A stretch of 64,000 nucleotides of DNA from Streptomyces fildesensis (GTDB lineage: Bacteria; Actinomycetota; Actinomycetes; Streptomycetales; Streptomycetaceae): positions 62,001 through 126,000 of the forward strand of contig NZ_JAAIKO010000017.1 of NCBI RefSeq assembly GCF_016107395.1, given 5' to 3'. Made by a program: the position numbers and the translations under genes. The notes under the pieces were generated by a model, which ran no database searches, had not been told where the DNA came from, and saw only the letters and a list, made by a program, of their open reading frames with translations. Of this stretch, positions 8,051 through 16,354 are shown one piece after another. Each line of letters begins with the position of its first letter. The first letter of the stretch is position 1.

Positions 8051-8152
8051 ATGGGACAGCCCGCGGGCGTCAACACACCCCACATCGACAACCTCTGGTA
8101 CACCGGCGATCCCACCTCCGTCCTCGGCGGACAGGACGGAGAGGAGAAATAG
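8051..8152 (+). CDS. Possible 33-aa small protein
   Basis: The frame reads MGQPAGVNTPHIDNLWYTGD... and ends GGQDGEEK. Its mixed, non-repetitive composition, with Trp, Tyr and acidic residues at the C-terminus, looks more like protein than a chance frame. No clear Shine-Dalgarno sequence is seen. It may be a small gene or the tail of a deleted one. Function unknown. Confidence 0.35.
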   Translation: MGQPAGVNTPHIDNLWYTGDPTSVLGGQDGEEK

Positions 8153-8316
8153 GACGGAAGGCGCACCCGGCGCCGGCCCCTTTGACGGGCCCCGCAGATC
8201 CGGCACATCCTTGACGGGTGCCGCTCGTTGAGCTGGCCATGGGAGGTCTGGACCACGAGGACCGCAGGACCTTCTCCGATCACGAGCCTCCGTACGCCGG
8301 AAGTTGGGGAGTCCAC

Positions 8317-8784
8317 ATGACCGACGAGAAGAGCGGCCCGGGCCCCCGGGTCCTGGCGGACGACGCGCTCTCCGCGCTGCTCGCCACGCATCAGTTCGGG
8401 GTCCTGGCCACCAACAAGCGCAGCGGGCACCCGCATCTGACGACCATGCTCTACCACTGGGATCCCGAGTCCCAGATCGTCCGCTTCTCGACCACCGCCG
8501 ACCGCGTCAAGGTGCGCCAGCTCAGGAACGATTCACGGGCCGCGCTGCACGTCTCCAGCGAGGACCACTGGTCGTTCGCCGTCGCGGAGGGCGAGGCCGA
8601 GGTCTCGGAGATCACGACCGAGGCGGGCGATGCCGTCGGGCGCGAGCTGCTCGCCATGCTGCCGGCCTCGGCCCGTCCGGCGGACGAGGGGCCGTTCCTC
8701 GCACAGCTCGTAGCGGAGCAGCGGCTCGTCATCCGGCTCAAGGTCGACCGGCTCTACGGCACCGCTCTCGACGTGACCGGATAG
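8317..8784 (+). CDS. Pyridoxamine-5'-phosphate-oxidase-family (PPOX split-barrel) protein
   Basis: 155 residues of FMN/F420-binding split-barrel type. Typical segments are FGVLATNKRSGHPHLTTMLY near residue 30, then FSTTADRVKVRQLRNDSRAALHV, where the Arg/Lys contact flavin phosphate, and a VAEGEAEVSE strand. In actinobacteria such proteins are usually F420H2-dependent reductases or heme-degradation-like enzymes; the cofactor cannot be told from sequence alone. The ATG is preceded by GGGGAG. It stands alone, convergent with the pentapeptide gene. Confidence 0.85.
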   Translation: MTDEKSGPGPRVLADDALSALLATHQFGVLATNKRSGHPHLTTMLYHWDPESQIVRFSTTADRVKVRQLRNDSRAALHVSSEDHWSFAVAEGEAEVSEITTEAGDAVGRELLAMLPASARPADEGPFLAQLVAEQRLVIRLKVDRLYGTALDVTG

Positions 8785-8828
8785 GACGGGCCTGAGCCTC
8801 GTCCGAGGCAGGCAGTGCGGCGTGGGGC

Positions 8829-9698
8829 CTACCAGCGTTCCGGGTGGCTGAGCGCGGGCGGCAGCTTCGTTCCGGCGTCCCCGCGCGCCGCGTCCAGTTG
8901 GGACTGGATGAGGAAGATGGCCCCGGTGAGGTCGGCGCCGCGCAGGTCCGCGTCCCGGAAGTCGGCGCCGATCACGTCGGCCGTCCGCAGATCGGCGCCC
9001 GAGAGGTCGGCCCCGATGAGATACGCCCCGCGCAGGTTGGCGCCCCTCAGGTCGGCGCCCTTGAGCCGGGCGCCGATGAGGTCGGCTCCTCTGCGGTCCT
9101 TCTTCTTGCCCCGGACCTCGGCACGCACGAGTTCGCTGGCCCGCAGCAGCAGGGCGTTCACGTCGCTGCGGTGGGCCGGAACGTCCAGCTCCACGAGGAG
9201 CTCGGGGTTGTACCGGGTGAGGCGTTCGGTCTCCTCCAGCGCGGCCCCGAGCTCCGCGTGCAGCGAGCGGGCCGGCCGCAGCGTCAGCGCCTCGGTCAGG
9301 TACCAGAGCAGCTCATGCAGATCCCGCATGACGGGGAAGACCTGGAACATCTGCTTCGCCGTGCGCGGTGCCTGCCGCCAGTCCTGGCCACCGAAGGTGA
9401 CCTGCGAGACCTTCTGCCCGGCGCCGAAGCAGTCGTAGACGGTGCAGCCCCGGAAGCCCTTGTCCCTGAGGCGGGTGTGCATGCCGCAGCGGAAGTCCTG
9501 CTGCAGGTTGGGGCAGGCCTGGCCGGCGTTCTTGTTGATCGCGAAGTCGACGGAGGCGGAGAACGCCGGCACGACGCAGCACAGCGCGAAGCAGCTCCCG
9601 CAGTCGGCGCGCAGAGCGGCCGGCCCGCCACCGGGGCCGGCCTCCGGCCCCGAACCGGGCTCCGGCTCGGCCTGTGTACGTTCGCGGTTCTCAGACAA
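8829..9698 (-). CDS. Pentapeptide-repeat protein with cysteine-rich N-terminal domain
   Basis: 289 residues. After an acidic/Pro-rich start comes a cysteine-rich block of about 70 residues (CGSCFALCC, ACPNLQQ, RCGMH, GCTVYDCFG) with eight cysteines. It resembles the metal-binding CxxCxxCC-type module of the YkgJ family. The C-terminal ~70 residues are pentapeptide repeats of the A(D/N)LxG type (for example GADLRGANLRGAYLIGADL), which form a right-handed beta-helix. The role is unknown; the repeat may bind a protein partner and the head a metal ion. The start appears to be TTG with AGGAG ten bases upstream. Confidence 0.85.
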   Translation of the reverse strand: MSENRERTQAEPEPGSGPEAGPGGGPAALRADCGSCFALCCVVPAFSASVDFAINKNAGQACPNLQQDFRCGMHTRLRDKGFRGCTVYDCFGAGQKVSQVTFGGQDWRQAPRTAKQMFQVFPVMRDLHELLWYLTEALTLRPARSLHAELGAALEETERLTRYNPELLVELDVPAHRSDVNALLLRASELVRAEVRGKKKDRRGADLIGARLKGADLRGANLRGAYLIGADLSGADLRTADVIGADFRDADLRGADLTGAIFLIQSQLDAARGDAGTKLPPALSHPERW

Positions 9699-9853
9699 CG
9701 TGCTCGGTCTCCTGGTACGCAGCGGCGGTGCCGACCGCGGCCGCCGGCACGGTGGCTGCGTCTCCGCATCGCTGAACGACTGGGTCCGGCACTCTCACCT
9801 CGCACATTATCCGACCTCGTCCCGCACAGCCGCCTCCACCGAGAACGCTCGGA

Positions 9854-10675
9854 TCACTTCGCCCGGAGGCCGTAGGCGACCTCGTACGCGTACTGCCACG
9901 TCCTGGGACCGGTGAGCCCGTCGGCCGGGCCCAGGACGGAGAGGTAGTGCTGCTGCAGCGCCTTGACCTTGATCAGGTCCAGCTGGGACATGGTGCGGCT
10001 GGGGCCGACCTTGTACGGCGGCCCCCAGTCGCCGCGCTGCAGCCACGTCTGCAGCTGCAGGGCGTAGTCGCTGCTCGCCCCCAGTACGAAGTACTGCCGC
10101 CCGGGAAACGCGGGCGCTCCCGGTGTCGACGGTGGTGTCCAGTGGTACGAGGCGACGGCCTTGCCGCCGCGGTGATCGCTGGGGTCGGCGGTGGGCGGGC
10201 ACACGCCGTCCGGGAAACGCGGGGCGAAGTACCCGACGACGCGGGACGAACGGCGGGCGGTGGTGTGCGACCAGACACCGTTGCCCTGCCCGTTGTCGGC
10301 GGCACCCTCCTTGATCGAGTTACCGCCCTTGGTGCGGATGTTGACGGCGTCGAAGCCCGTCACGATCTCGGTGTGGGCGCCGTTGCCGAGGTTCACCCAG
10401 GCACCGATGCTCGGATACTCGCTCCACTGGCCGCGCTGCTGCGCCCAGGCGGTGAAGGCCGAGACGTTGTCGACCTTGGGCACGATCGCGTCGAGCCCCA
10501 TGTCGTGGTACATGTCCCATTCCCACATGACGCACCAGGAGTACCCGTCCTCGCCGAACTCCACCCCGAATTCGGTGTGGTTGTCCCAGCCGTCGCGACT
10601 GTTCCAACCTTCGTAGGTCCGCTCCGGGACCGCCATGACGTGGTCCATCAGCCGATTCCACTGCGCTGCTGCCAT
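9854..10675 (-). CDS. CHAP-like amidase with C-terminal peptidoglycan-binding-like domain
   Basis: 273 residues. The N-terminal half has a CHAP-type pattern: a cysteine in SWCVMWEWDMY near residue 47 and a histidine in GAHTEIVTGFD near 101, the expected Cys/His pair of NlpC/P60-related amidases. The C-terminal ~75 residues (YALQLQTWLQRGDWG, then LDLIKVKALQQHY and GPRTW) resemble a PG_binding_1 fold. No signal peptide or membrane helix is visible, as in phage endolysins or effectors delivered by contractile injection systems. The ATG at 10675 has GGAGCGAG upstream, which excludes the longer frame. No phage genes are adjacent. Confidence 0.75.
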   Translation of the reverse strand: MAAAQWNRLMDHVMAVPERTYEGWNSRDGWDNHTEFGVEFGEDGYSWCVMWEWDMYHDMGLDAIVPKVDNVSAFTAWAQQRGQWSEYPSIGAWVNLGNGAHTEIVTGFDAVNIRTKGGNSIKEGAADNGQGNGVWSHTTARRSSRVVGYFAPRFPDGVCPPTADPSDHRGGKAVASYHWTPPSTPGAPAFPGRQYFVLGASSDYALQLQTWLQRGDWGPPYKVGPSRTMSQLDLIKVKALQQHYLSVLGPADGLTGPRTWQYAYEVAYGLRAK

Positions 10676-10916
10676 CTCGCTCCTACGAACTACGAGCCGA
10701 ACATACGTACTTGTGCGCGACAGAAATTCGAACGGTGCACCGGATCCGGCGATCACCACTCCACGAATTAACGCGCCACCCACAGATCCTGCCCAGAAGG
10801 TCCCGCTGCACAATCCCAGATCGACGGCATCGATTTCCCGCCCTCCGGCGAATATCGTTCCCTCGCAGCCGCCGTGGTGTTAACTGGAATGTTGGGCCAG
10901 GGGTCGGTTGCAGGTT

Positions 10917-11633
10917 CTAGGCAGAGACGTTCCAGGTCGAGACGATCGAACTCAGATCGGTCAGGGAACCGATGCGCCAGTCGGCCACCCGGACCGTCTC
11001 CGGATCGTCCGCCCACAGATGTCCCCACGGCCCGCGCCGCAGATGCGCGACCCGCAGTCCGGCGTGCTTCGCCGGGAAGACGTCGTTGGCCGGATGGTCC
11101 CCGACATAGACGATCTCGTGCGGCTCGGCCTGCGCCAACTCGACGACCCGGGCGAAGAATTCCGGGCTGGGCTTGGCGACACCCCACTCCTCGGACGTCG
11201 CGATCACGTCGGCAGGCAGGTCCAGACCGCGCAACAGCTCACCGGCGCACGCCGATTGGTTACCCGCGACCAGCACCCGGATGCCGAGCTTCCGCAACCC
11301 GCCCAGCGCCGGACGCACATCCGGGTAGAGATCGGATTCGTCGAGGAACTCGCCGCGGCCAGCGGTCCGGCGGGCAGCGTGGGCGGCCGGGAGATCGAGC
11401 CCGGGACGAATGAGCCGCAACGCGTCCGCGTTGTCGCGGCCTTGGGACACAACGGCGCCGACCAGGGCGGACATCGTATGCCGCGGAATTCCGAGCCAGT
11501 CGGCCCATGACTCCCAGTACCGGGTATCACTGATGAGAGTCTCGCCGATATCGAACACCATTGCCTCGATCACCTTGTCAGCGTACGAGGGTTCCGGCCG
11601 GGCCCGGAATGCCGCGCCGTTCCGAGGTCGCAT
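10917..11633 (-). CDS. HAD-superfamily hydrolase
   Basis: 238 residues. Motif I is VFDIGETLI with the nucleophile Asp followed by Glu in a DxGET variant common in actinobacterial HAD-IA phosphatases. Motif II appears as VLVAGNQS, Lys of motif III in WGVAKPSPEFF, and motif IV in VYVGDHPANDV. The likely activity is hydrolysis of a small phosphate ester; the substrate is unknown. The ATG at 11633 has AGGAA six bases upstream; a GTG at 11573 nearer the domain is the alternative. It is divergent from the second 52-aa gene, 56 bp away. Confidence 0.85.
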   Translation of the reverse strand: MRPRNGAAFRARPEPSYADKVIEAMVFDIGETLISDTRYWESWADWLGIPRHTMSALVGAVVSQGRDNADALRLIRPGLDLPAAHAARRTAGRGEFLDESDLYPDVRPALGGLRKLGIRVLVAGNQSACAGELLRGLDLPADVIATSEEWGVAKPSPEFFARVVELAQAEPHEIVYVGDHPANDVFPAKHAGLRVAHLRRGPWGHLWADDPETVRVADWRIGSLTDLSSIVSTWNVSA

Positions 11634-11654
11634 ATGCCGTTCCTGGCAGCTGGA

Positions 11655-11683
11655 TTCCGATCGCCGCTGAGGACCCATAGTCT
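11655..11683 (+). promoter_or_regulatory. Leaderless promoter of 52-aa paralogue B
   Basis: TTCCGA and TAGTCT are separated by 17 bp; the -10 ends six bases before the ATG and no Shine-Dalgarno sequence is present. Confidence 0.45.
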
Positions 11684-11689
11684 TATCGC

Positions 11690-11848
11690 ATGCGCGGCAC
11701 ACTCTCGACCCATGCGAATGATCGACTGCGCGCCTATGTCCAGGCGCACGGCGACCGATCCTGGACACCCGCCGAACTCACGGAACTCGCCCGCCTCCGG
11801 GACGCCTATCTGACGGCGCGCCGCGCCGAACGCGCGAACGCCGCGTAA
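11690..11848 (+). CDS. 52-aa small protein, paralogue B
   Basis: The frame encodes MRGTLSTHANDRLRAYVQAH... with the AHGDRSWTPAELTELARLR core. It is the same length as the protein at 7780-7938 and about 60% identical. Both are preceded by a -10 element abutting the ATG. Conservation of length, core motif and leaderless layout argues strongly that both are real genes. A short helical protein that may dimerise or bind a partner is a guess; no function is known. Confidence 0.75.
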   Translation: MRGTLSTHANDRLRAYVQAHGDRSWTPAELTELARLRDAYLTARRAERANAA

Positions 11849-12082
11849 CCAGCGCTCCCGGCCATCCATTTCCCGTCCATCCGCCCAGCCCATCCATCTG
11901 AACCGTCGGACCGTCGGACCCATGGAAAGGCCACGGTCCACCCTGCCTTGATCCGGTCTGTCTTGGTGCACCCTGTCTTGGGTCCACCCTGTCCTGGTCC
12001 GCCCCCACTACTCCCCCGGGCGTAGATCGGGTGCCTTCGGCCGGACGACGACACCCGGACGGCCGCTCGGGATTCTTGGGGT

Positions 12083-12457
12083 ATGGAAACCCATCGCGGA
12101 CCCGTCAAGATCACCCTCGCCCTGCTGGTCCTGATGGCGGCGTCGATTCCCGTACAGATAGCAGCGGGCGCGGACTACCCGGTCGTGCCGCCCGGCGCCG
12201 TCATTCCGGTGGTCGCGGCCGGGCTGCTGGCCTGGCGTCCGCGCCTCTGGACCGCCGCGATCGCGACGGCCGTCGGCCTGTTCATCGGCATCGGATCGTT
12301 CACGACGCCGAACACGGGCGATCACCTCGGGTCGGGCAACGGCCTCCTCATCGCCTCGACGGTGGTGCAGCTCGCCGCTCTGCTGGGCATCGTCATAGCC
12401 GGCGCCGTCTCCGTACTGCGGATGAGCCGCCGCACGGAGTCCACGGTCCGCTTCTGA
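12083..12457 (+). CDS. Small four-helix membrane protein
   Basis: 124 residues with hydrophobic segments at about 9-28, 37-50, 57-75 and 89-112, short loops and a basic C-terminus (RMSRRTEST). No family motif is recognised. The layout fits a small integral membrane protein of unknown role. It is followed 93 bp later by another membrane protein on the same strand, possibly co-transcribed. The preceding 230 bp contain short direct repeats but no other gene. Confidence 0.65.
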   Translation: METHRGPVKITLALLVLMAASIPVQIAAGADYPVVPPGAVIPVVAAGLLAWRPRLWTAAIATAVGLFIGIGSFTTPNTGDHLGSGNGLLIASTVVQLAALLGIVIAGAVSVLRMSRRTESTVRF

Positions 12458-12550
12458 CATCGCGCCCTGTCTCCCGGCTCGCCCTGTCTCCCAGCTCACC
12501 CGGCCTCCGGCCCACCCGGCCCCCTCCCACGTTCCGCCAGGAGTTGTCCC

Positions 12551-13393
12551 ATGCACGCTCGAGCGGCAGTGCCCCAGCCCGACCCTGCGACGCGCACGAA
12601 CCCGCCGGGAGCGACCGGAGCGCCGCCCGCGATGCGGCGGGGAGAAGGGTGGCGGGTGGCGAGGAGGAGCGAACGGCTCTGTTACGTGACCGGCGCCGTT
12701 CTCATCGTCTCCGGGCTGGTGCACCTGGGGGTGTTCGCCGTCGACGGGGGTCCGTGGGAGGGGCCGGTCTCCTGGCGGAAGCCCTTCACCTTCGGGCTCT
12801 CCTTCGGTCTGACGCTGATCGCGATCACCTGCGTGACGTCGTATCTGCGGATGGCCGCACGCACCCGCGCCGTGCTGCTCACCCTGTTCGCGGCCGACTG
12901 CGTACTGGAGGTCGGCGGCATCACGCTCCAGGCGTGGCGCGGCGTGCCGTCGCACTTCAACATGAAGTCACCTTTCAACACCTCGGTGTCCATGTCCCTC
13001 GCCGTCGGCGGCGCGCTGCTCGTCGTCATCCTCTCCGCGTTCGCGGTCGTCTCGTTCACCCGACGCCCCGAGGGGCCGACCGGTATGCCGCTCGCGCTGC
13101 GCACCGGTTTCGCCATCCTGCTCATCGGACTCCTGTCGGGCGCGGCGATGATCGCGCGCGGCGTCGTCCTGACCCGCACCGGCCACCAGGCAGCCGGCTA
13201 CCGCAGCACCGCGTCCGTCAAGCCGCTGCACGGCGTCAGCCTGCACGCCATCCTGGTTCTCCCGGCGCTGGCCTGGCTGTTGTCGCTGACTTCCTGGAGT
13301 CCGACCGCCCGGTACCGGGCGGTCGTCACGGCAGCGGGCTGCTACGCCGCGGCCGTCGCCGGCGCGCTGGTGTGGGCGGTCCTGAAGTACTGA
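12551..13393 (+). CDS. Polytopic membrane protein
   Basis: 280 residues. After a ~45-residue basic/Pro-rich cytoplasmic lead come about seven hydrophobic segments (for example LCYVTGAVLIVSGLVHLGVF and SMSLAVGGALLVVILSAFAV). A WRKPFTFGLSFGLTL segment and HFNMKSPFNTSV loop are distinctive, with several His residues near membrane ends, but I cannot assign a family. The ATG has CAGGAG upstream. Homologues are usually labelled hypothetical membrane protein in streptomycetes. Confidence 0.7.
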   Translation: MHARAAVPQPDPATRTNPPGATGAPPAMRRGEGWRVARRSERLCYVTGAVLIVSGLVHLGVFAVDGGPWEGPVSWRKPFTFGLSFGLTLIAITCVTSYLRMAARTRAVLLTLFAADCVLEVGGITLQAWRGVPSHFNMKSPFNTSVSMSLAVGGALLVVILSAFAVVSFTRRPEGPTGMPLALRTGFAILLIGLLSGAAMIARGVVLTRTGHQAAGYRSTASVKPLHGVSLHAILVLPALAWLLSLTSWSPTARYRAVVTAAGCYAAAVAGALVWAVLKY

Positions 13394-13441
13394 CGGGAGG
13401 GCGGAACACGAAAGGGTGGAGAGCGGACGTCGCCGCGCGCC

Positions 13442-14425
13442 CTACGGCACCAGCACCCACCGGCCCCGTACTCCGCCCTCCGACATCCGCGCGTGCGCCT
13501 CGGCCGCGCGCTCCAGCGGCAGCACCCCCGCGACGCGCGGGGTGAGCGCGCCCGTCTCCGCGAGCCGGGCCAGTTCGGCGAGCCGCGCGCCGTCCGCCCG
13601 CACCCATACGTCGCGGACATTGATTCCGCGCAGAGGCACCGGCGCGGCGCCCGCGTTGACGGAGGCGAACGCGCCGCCGCCACGCACCGCGTCCAGGGCA
13701 TCGGCCCGCAGCATCGCCGCGTCCAGTGCGGCGTCGGCCCCGCCCGGTACCAACTCCCTGACCCGGTCGGCCAGTTCTGGTCCCCGTTCGGCGAAGTACG
13801 CGGCCCCCAGCGCCCGGACCGAGAATTCGTCCGCCGCACCCGCGACCGCGACGACCCGCAGCCCCCGGAGTGCCGCCAACTCGACGGCGTACCCGCCCAG
13901 GGCCCCGGCCGCCCCGGTGACCAGCAGTGTTCCGCCGGATGTCAGACCGAGCGCGCCGAGCACGTCGAGCGCCAGATCCGCGGTCAGTGCGTTGAGCGGC
14001 AGGGTCGCCGCGGCCTCGGGCGGAATCCCGGCGGGAGCGGAGGCGACGGCGTCCGCGTCGAGGACGACGAACTCCGCCTGGGCGCCGGTGCGGACGTCCA
14101 GCCGGTCCTGGAGTCCGATGACCCGGTCGCCGGGCGCGAACGCCGTCACGCCGGGGCCCACGGCGTCGACCGTCCCGGCAACGTCCCAGCCGAGGCCGAA
14201 GGTCGGCCGGGCACCGACGAGCCCGGCGGCGACCGGCGCCCCGGCCGACACGAGGAGATCGACGGGATTGACGGCGGCGGCCTCGACCGCGATCCGCAGC
14301 TGCCCGGCGCCGACCTTTGGCACCGGCGCGTCGACGACCTCAAGCGTCCCGTGAGAGCCACCGGAACCGCCGGAACCATCGGAGCCGTCGGAGCCGTCGG
14401 TAAATCGGGCGATCAGTGCGCGCAC
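13442..14425 (-). CDS. Zinc-independent MDR-family NADP-dependent oxidoreductase
   Basis: 327 residues of the quinone-oxidoreductase branch of medium-chain dehydrogenases. The N-terminal GroES-like part has AAAVNPVDLLVSAG and GWDVAGTVDAVG. The nucleotide-binding domain has LLVTGAAGALGGYAVELA, an NADPH motif. Catalytic zinc ligands are absent. The reaction is probably NADPH-dependent reduction of a quinone or enone. Near the N-terminus is an unusual Gly/Ser/Asp repeat (DGSDGSDGSGGSGGSHG) encoded by a 9-bp tandem repeat between strands 1 and 2, probably a tolerated loop expansion. It is divergent from an HxlR regulator, which probably controls it. Confidence 0.88.
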   Translation of the reverse strand: MRALIARFTDGSDGSDGSGGSGGSHGTLEVVDAPVPKVGAGQLRIAVEAAAVNPVDLLVSAGAPVAAGLVGARPTFGLGWDVAGTVDAVGPGVTAFAPGDRVIGLQDRLDVRTGAQAEFVVLDADAVASAPAGIPPEAAATLPLNALTADLALDVLGALGLTSGGTLLVTGAAGALGGYAVELAALRGLRVVAVAGAADEFSVRALGAAYFAERGPELADRVRELVPGGADAALDAAMLRADALDAVRGGGAFASVNAGAAPVPLRGINVRDVWVRADGARLAELARLAETGALTPRVAGVLPLERAAEAHARMSEGGVRGRWVLVP

Positions 14426-14515
14426 GGCGAACCTCCGTAGATCAATGACGAGGAAACGGCCCGCGCAGGGCCTCTATCACCAACCTAGAGAGAGCTACTC
14501 TCCTTCAGGAAGTAC

Positions 14516-14529
14516 GCACTTGTGAGTGC
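14516..14529. promoter_or_regulatory. GCACT-n4-AGTGC inverted repeat, candidate HxlR operator
   Basis: A perfect 5-bp inverted repeat lies in the intergenic region between the oxidoreductase and HxlR genes. A second element, gagag-n5-ctctc, is just left of it. Either could be the regulator's binding site. Confidence 0.35.
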
Positions 14530-14553
14530 CCAACGCACCCTGAGGGACGCACC

Positions 14554-14958
14554 ATGCCGACACGAACCGCCGCCGAGGTCCGGGCCGAGGCCCGGCAGGA
14601 GTACGACGCCTACCTCGCCACCTGCCCGGCGCGGCGGCTGCTCGACCGCATCAGCGACAAGTGGGTCAGCCTGCTGCTCAGCGCACTCGCCGACGGCCCG
14701 ATGCGGTACGGCGATCTCGCGCGCCGTGTCGCGGGCGTCAGCCAGAAGATGCTCACCCAGACGCTGCGCGCCCTCGAACGCGACGGTCTCGTCAGCCGGA
14801 CCGTCACGCCGACCGTGCCGATCCGCGTCGACTACGAACTGACACCACTCGGTGAGACTCTGCTGCCCGTGATGCGCGCGGTGAAGGACTGGGCCGAGCA
14901 GCACATCGAGGCGGTCGACGCGGCGCGCGAGTCCTACGACAGCCGTGCCGACGCCTGA
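14554..14958 (+). CDS. HxlR-family winged-helix regulator
   Basis: 134 residues. The HxlR signature is clear: the Cys near the N-terminus ([16 protein letters not shown]), then [20 protein letters not shown], followed by the recognition helix ([20 protein letters not shown]) and wing. Members often sense electrophiles or quinones through the N-terminal Cys. The divergent oxidoreductase gene is the expected target, giving a small redox-detoxification switch. Confidence 0.92.
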   Translation: MPTRTAAEVRAEARQEYDAYLATCPARRLLDRISDKWVSLLLSALADGPMRYGDLARRVAGVSQKMLTQTLRALERDGLVSRTVTPTVPIRVDYELTPLGETLLPVMRAVKDWAEQHIEAVDAARESYDSRADA

Positions 14959-14974
14959 CGAACCACGGGGCGGA

Positions 14975-16354
14975 TCAGTGCGGGAGCGCGGCGGATCGGG
15001 TGCCGGACAGCGGTGAAGTCGGCAGGTCGCGGGTACTGCGCACCGGCGAGAAGACCAGGATCAGACCGGCGAGCGGGACCCCTGCCGTCGTGATCCACAT
15101 GGCGGCACGGAGGCCGAGTACGGTACCCAGCGTGCCGCCGAGCAGCGCCCCCAGCGGGATCGTACCGAAGTTGATGAACGACGTGCTAGCGGTGAGTCGG
15201 CCGAGCAGCTCCGGCGGGCAATAGCTCTGCTGGAAGCCCGCTTTGATGACATTGCCCGCCACCACCCCGGCGGAGACGCAGAAGCCGCCCGCCACGTAGA
15301 GCAGCACCCCCGCACCGCCGACGGTGAGCGGGATGAGCAGCGCGAACACCGCGAACCCCAGCTCGAACAGCAGCGTGGCGCGCGCCGTACCGACACGGGC
15401 GGCGACCCGGCGGGCGGCGAACGCACCGGCGACCCCACCGCTGCCGGCGGCCGCGATCAGCGCGCCGACCGTACCGGAGCCCACGCCGACCTCCCGCACC
15501 AGGAAGACCACCAGGATCGACTGGAAGCCCATCAGCGCGAGGTTGGAGGTCGCTCCGAAGAGCGTCAGGCTGCGGATCCAGGGATCGCGGGTGGCCAGCC
15601 GAAGCCCCTCCCCGACCTCCTTGAGCAGCGCCCTGGGCGGACGTTCGGTCCTGACGGGGCGCGGTTCGCGGTGCCGGATGCCCGACAGGCAGAGCAGCGA
15701 GACGAGAAACGTCGCGGCGTTGGCGAACATCCCGTTGACCGCGCCCGCCAACTGGGCGATCAGACCGCCGGATCCGAGACCCGCGATCTGCGCGGCCGAC
15801 GCACTCCCGTGCAGCTTGGCGTTGCCTTCGGGTTGGTCGGCCGGCGCCAGGATGCTGGGAAGGTAGGCCGTGTAGGCGGTCTGGAAGAAGACCACGGCCG
15901 TACCCGTCAGCAGGGCGACGGCGAGCAGCAGCCCGATGCTCAGCGCACCGGACCATGCGGCGACCGGGATGCTGAGGTAGAGGAGCAGGGAGACCGCCGC
16001 CGCTATGAGCATGATCGGGCGGCGCCGCATCCGGTCCACCCAGACGCCGACGGGAAGGCCGATGATCAGCCATGGAAGCCAGGTGGCGGCTGTCAGCACG
16101 CCGACCTGGAAGGTGGTTGCGTGCAGCGTGGTGACGGCGACGAGTGGCATCGTCACTCCGGTGACGGACGCGCCGAACTTGCCGGCCGTCTCACCGCACC
16201 ACAGCAGCCGGAAGTCGCGGTGCCGGCGCAGCAGCCCACCGCGTATGCCGTCGTCGGAGCGCGTGGTGCCGTCCGAATGAAGCTCGTCGTCCGGGCGCGT
16301 GTCTTCGTCGGAGCGCCTGTTTTCGCGCAGACCGTTGTCCGTGCCCTGGTTCAT
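14975..16354 (-). CDS. MFS exporter
   Basis: 459 residues with about 12 membrane helices. A charged ~45-residue head precedes the first helix (LLRRHRDFRLLWCGETAGKF, typical of the MFS_3 drug-exporter group). The motif-A loop is GLPVGVWVDRMRRRP. It probably exports a drug or metabolite. The ATG overlaps the stop of the upstream ArsR-type regulator (ATGA), so the two are translationally coupled and share the operator upstream of that regulator. Confidence 0.88.
   Translation of the reverse strand: MNQGTDNGLRENRRSDEDTRPDDELHSDGTTRSDDGIRGGLLRRHRDFRLLWCGETAGKFGASVTGVTMPLVAVTTLHATTFQVGVLTAATWLPWLIIGLPVGVWVDRMRRRPIMLIAAAVSLLLYLSIPVAAWSGALSIGLLLAVALLTGTAVVFFQTAYTAYLPSILAPADQPEGNAKLHGSASAAQIAGLGSGGLIAQLAGAVNGMFANAATFLVSLLCLSGIRHREPRPVRTERPPRALLKEVGEGLRLATRDPWIRSLTLFGATSNLALMGFQSILVVFLVREVGVGSGTVGALIAAAGSGGVAGAFAARRVAARVGTARATLLFELGFAVFALLIPLTVGGAGVLLYVAGGFCVSAGVVAGNVIKAGFQQSYCPPELLGRLTASTSFINFGTIPLGALLGGTLGTVLGLRAAMWITTAGVPLAGLILVFSPVRSTRDLPTSPLSGTRSAALPH

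Larger units (their letters stand above)
7939..8316. other. 378-bp intergenic region
   Basis: Between the 52-aa gene and the PPOX-family gene this holds a strong terminator hairpin and a possible 33-codon frame. Nothing else is supported. Confidence 0.5.

Noticed and set aside
11849-12082. Repeat-like ccatcc and caccctgtc strings as a possible attachment site
   Set aside because: Short, irregular copies with no integrase or tRNA nearby; probably simple-sequence drift.
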